64,000 nt of DNA, taken from the NCBI RefSeq assembly GCF_024679245.1, contig NC_090184.1, forward strand, positions 7,534,047 through 7,598,046, in the 5' to 3' direction. The position numbers and the translations under genes are program-made. Below, piece after piece: positions 62,128 through 64,000 of this stretch. The stretch comes from Pseudorasbora parva (Eukaryota > Chordata > Actinopteri > Cypriniformes > Gobionidae). Position 1 is the first letter of the stretch, and each line of letters begins with the position of its first letter. A model generated the notes under the pieces. The model made no database searches, was not told the DNA's origin, and saw nothing but the letters and a program-made list of their open reading frames with translations.

Positions 62128-63212
62128 CTGAGCTGTATTCGCCTAACTCTTGCCGGGCCAATCACATTGTGTATAGAGTCGGTGGGCGGGGCCATAATGA
62201 CGACGGCTGAGTTGCGTTTGCGTGCTTCTAGTAAACACAGAAACTAGTGACCGGTGGTCTTTCGAATCAGCTTAGACCGCGACTCTTGAAGACTTGGAGT
62301 TAAGCTTTTCTCTGAGAAAAAAACAGCACTGAAGTAGAGGTCTTCACGGGTCCAAAAATTCGCACCCGAACCCGAAGAGACCCGCAATGTTCAACACAGA
62401 TCCGACCCGGACCCGTCTATTATTTCAAAAACTGGACCCGGACCCGTGCAGATCCGAAAAATGCCAAAAATATATTACCCGGAACCGACATGGACCCGTC
62501 TATTATTTGATAGCTGGAACCGAACCCGCCGGGAAGACACAGACGCGACTGGACCCGATTGTCTCATATTACACAATATAGCCTAACGTTACTGCTGGTA
62601 ACAAGTTAATGAACAAGCTGCGAAAAATAACTTTGTCTCAGTCAGCCTACCTAACGATATAGCCGTTGTCTCCCTTGTACCTTGATTGTGATGTATTACA
62701 ATATTCCTCATTAATTGTTCCAACTCCAAGCATGCTTAATTCACTCATTTCAGCTGTAAAAGTCAATTTTATTTCACAGTGACGGATTTATGAGTTAATT
62801 CGCATAATAACTTTTACTGTTTGCCCTTTTGAACTAATAACTATTGCTCGTTTAGTGCCATATGGCCGCTTGCGTTACCATTATTTATTTGCCATAATCT
62901 CTCTGAGTCTGACTAGCAGAACTTTAAGATTAAACAAGACGGTTCATTCATATTATTTTTAAAGTCATTACAGTCACTGCGGTCTGCGGAAGCTCGGGTT
63001 GCCATAGAAACATGACACGCGCTTGAGACTGCACTCGCGCGTCAGCTGGAGCAACCTGAAATATGAGCCTTTTTTTACGCAATTTGAGCATCACAGAAAA
63101 CATTTATGTGACAGTTCACCTGAGGTCTTGTTGCTGATTTGAAATATATTCTTGAGTACATTATTACCGCGCGCATGCATTAAATCTGCCCGCTTTCTAA
63201 AAGGCTGAGAGA

Positions 63213-63245
<33 letters not shown>

Positions 63246-63805
63246 CGCGCGCGCGAGAGAGCGCTTGTGTTTTTGTTGTTGTTGTGTATTTCTAAACCTC
63301 ATTTCCCGGCTCACACTTTTCTTATCCTAATTTAGCAATTTGTAAGTTACACAAAACACACAAGCCGCGCTGACTCTCACGGCCAGGTGTTCTCCGAGTC
63401 CGATTCACGTATTACATAGGCTACAACATTAACAGACCCGGGAACCGAAGTAATAGATTAGGACCCGACCCGGACCCGGCTGACCATTTAAAAAATAGAC
63501 CCGAACCCGTACGGGTCCCGGGTCGGATCCCGGGTCCACGGGTCTCGGGTGCCCCGTGAAGACCTCTACACTGAAGTCATTCTTAAAAAGAGAAGATGTG
63601 TTCAGAGTTTTGCCGACCGGATACGGCGAATGTTTAATCTATCAACAAGCTCTGTTTCACCTTCGTTGCTCTGGTTGGTTGAAGCGCTATCCTATCGCGT
63701 GCAGAGGGAGTTTGAAAGACAACCGTTTATCCCGCCCCTCGGATTGAGCTGTCAATGGTGAGTTTCCAGACCAAACATCTTGATGTGGGTCTGGCTTGTC
63801 AGGCG
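62128..63805 (+). repeat. Left arm of inner inverted repeat, split by a hAT element (U3)
   Basis: Arm sequence 62128-62334 and 63577-63805, collinear with 8027-8454, interrupted by the insertion at 62335-63568. The rest to 64000 matches 8455-8650 and is non-coding. Confidence 0.75.
62335..63568. mobile_element. Non-autonomous hAT element in U3 only
   Basis: 1234 bp with ends TAGAGGTCTTCACGGG and CCCGTGAAGACCTCTA and an exact 8-bp target duplication CACTGAAG (62327-62334, 63569-63576). Both ends are packed with GACCCG/CGGGTC words. The interior holds a (GA)n/(GC)n tract at about 63210-63262 and no transposase. Confidence 0.92.
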
Positions 63806-64000
63806 AATGCATCGCACCATCTCGTTGCAACTGTGGCAGCTTTCAGAGCATTAATTGCAGACCAGAGTGCTGCTGTAAGTGACGGCCATTGCACACATAC
63901 TCCGTTTGCCGTGCATATGCGGTGTGTATTTTTTCCCGTACCCATTGTCAACAGATGACAGCGGACGCGGTCCGGCGAACCGTTCCAGGAGCAGTGCGTA

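Overview
The window reads as nuclear DNA from a bony fish, most likely a cyprinid (carp, goldfish or zebrafish relatives). Evidence: two intact eight-exon zona pellucida 3 (zp3) genes of the fish egg-envelope type; a 5S-rRNA-derived SINE (SINE3 type); L2/CR1-like LINE 3' ends; Tc1-like elements; hAT elements with 8-bp target duplications; long (AT)n tracts. Genes have GT-AG introns and AATAAA signals. There are no bacterial operons, ribosome binding sites or CRISPR.

Layout. The window is a nested segmental-duplication array of two unit types. Unit U (about 15-18 kb) occurs three times: U1 about 1-14841 (left edge cut by the window), U2 30131-48548, U3 49479-64000 (right edge cut). Unit Z (about 5.9 kb without later insertions) carries zp3 and occurs as Z1 14842-22131 and Z2 22132-29206, plus two stumps without zp3 (29207-30130 and 48549-49478) that end inside a LINE at the same breakpoint. 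The order is U1-Z1-Z2-z-U2-z-U3.

Genes. Only two gene families are supported. zp3 (433 aa, 8 exons) is present twice, nearly identical and both intact. Each U unit carries an unrecognised two-exon gene (418 aa, basic/acidic low-complexity protein with Pro-rich internal repeats), intact in all three copies (4909-6572, 38695-40356, 59344-61006). Its only intron is almost exactly a 400-bp MITE: the acceptor AG lies in the MITE's terminal inverted repeat, and removing the MITE restores an uninterrupted in-frame ORF. This looks like intron birth from a transposon. The same gene sits inside a 9.7-kb inverted repeat with arms of 1.2-1.3 kb.

Remainder. Everything else is repeats: solo LTRs, a gag-bearing LTR remnant, hAT and other TIR elements, Tc1-like copies with nested LINE and SINE insertions, tandem repeats of about 75 bp and 390 bp whose copy number differs between units, and AT/GT microsatellites. 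Several insertions occur in only one copy (hAT in Z1, TIR element in Z2, hAT in U3, solo LTR in U1 and U2 but not U3), so they date the duplications. Protein family and element calls are from pattern recognition only; no database search or alignment was run, and repeat borders without a clear target duplication are approximate.
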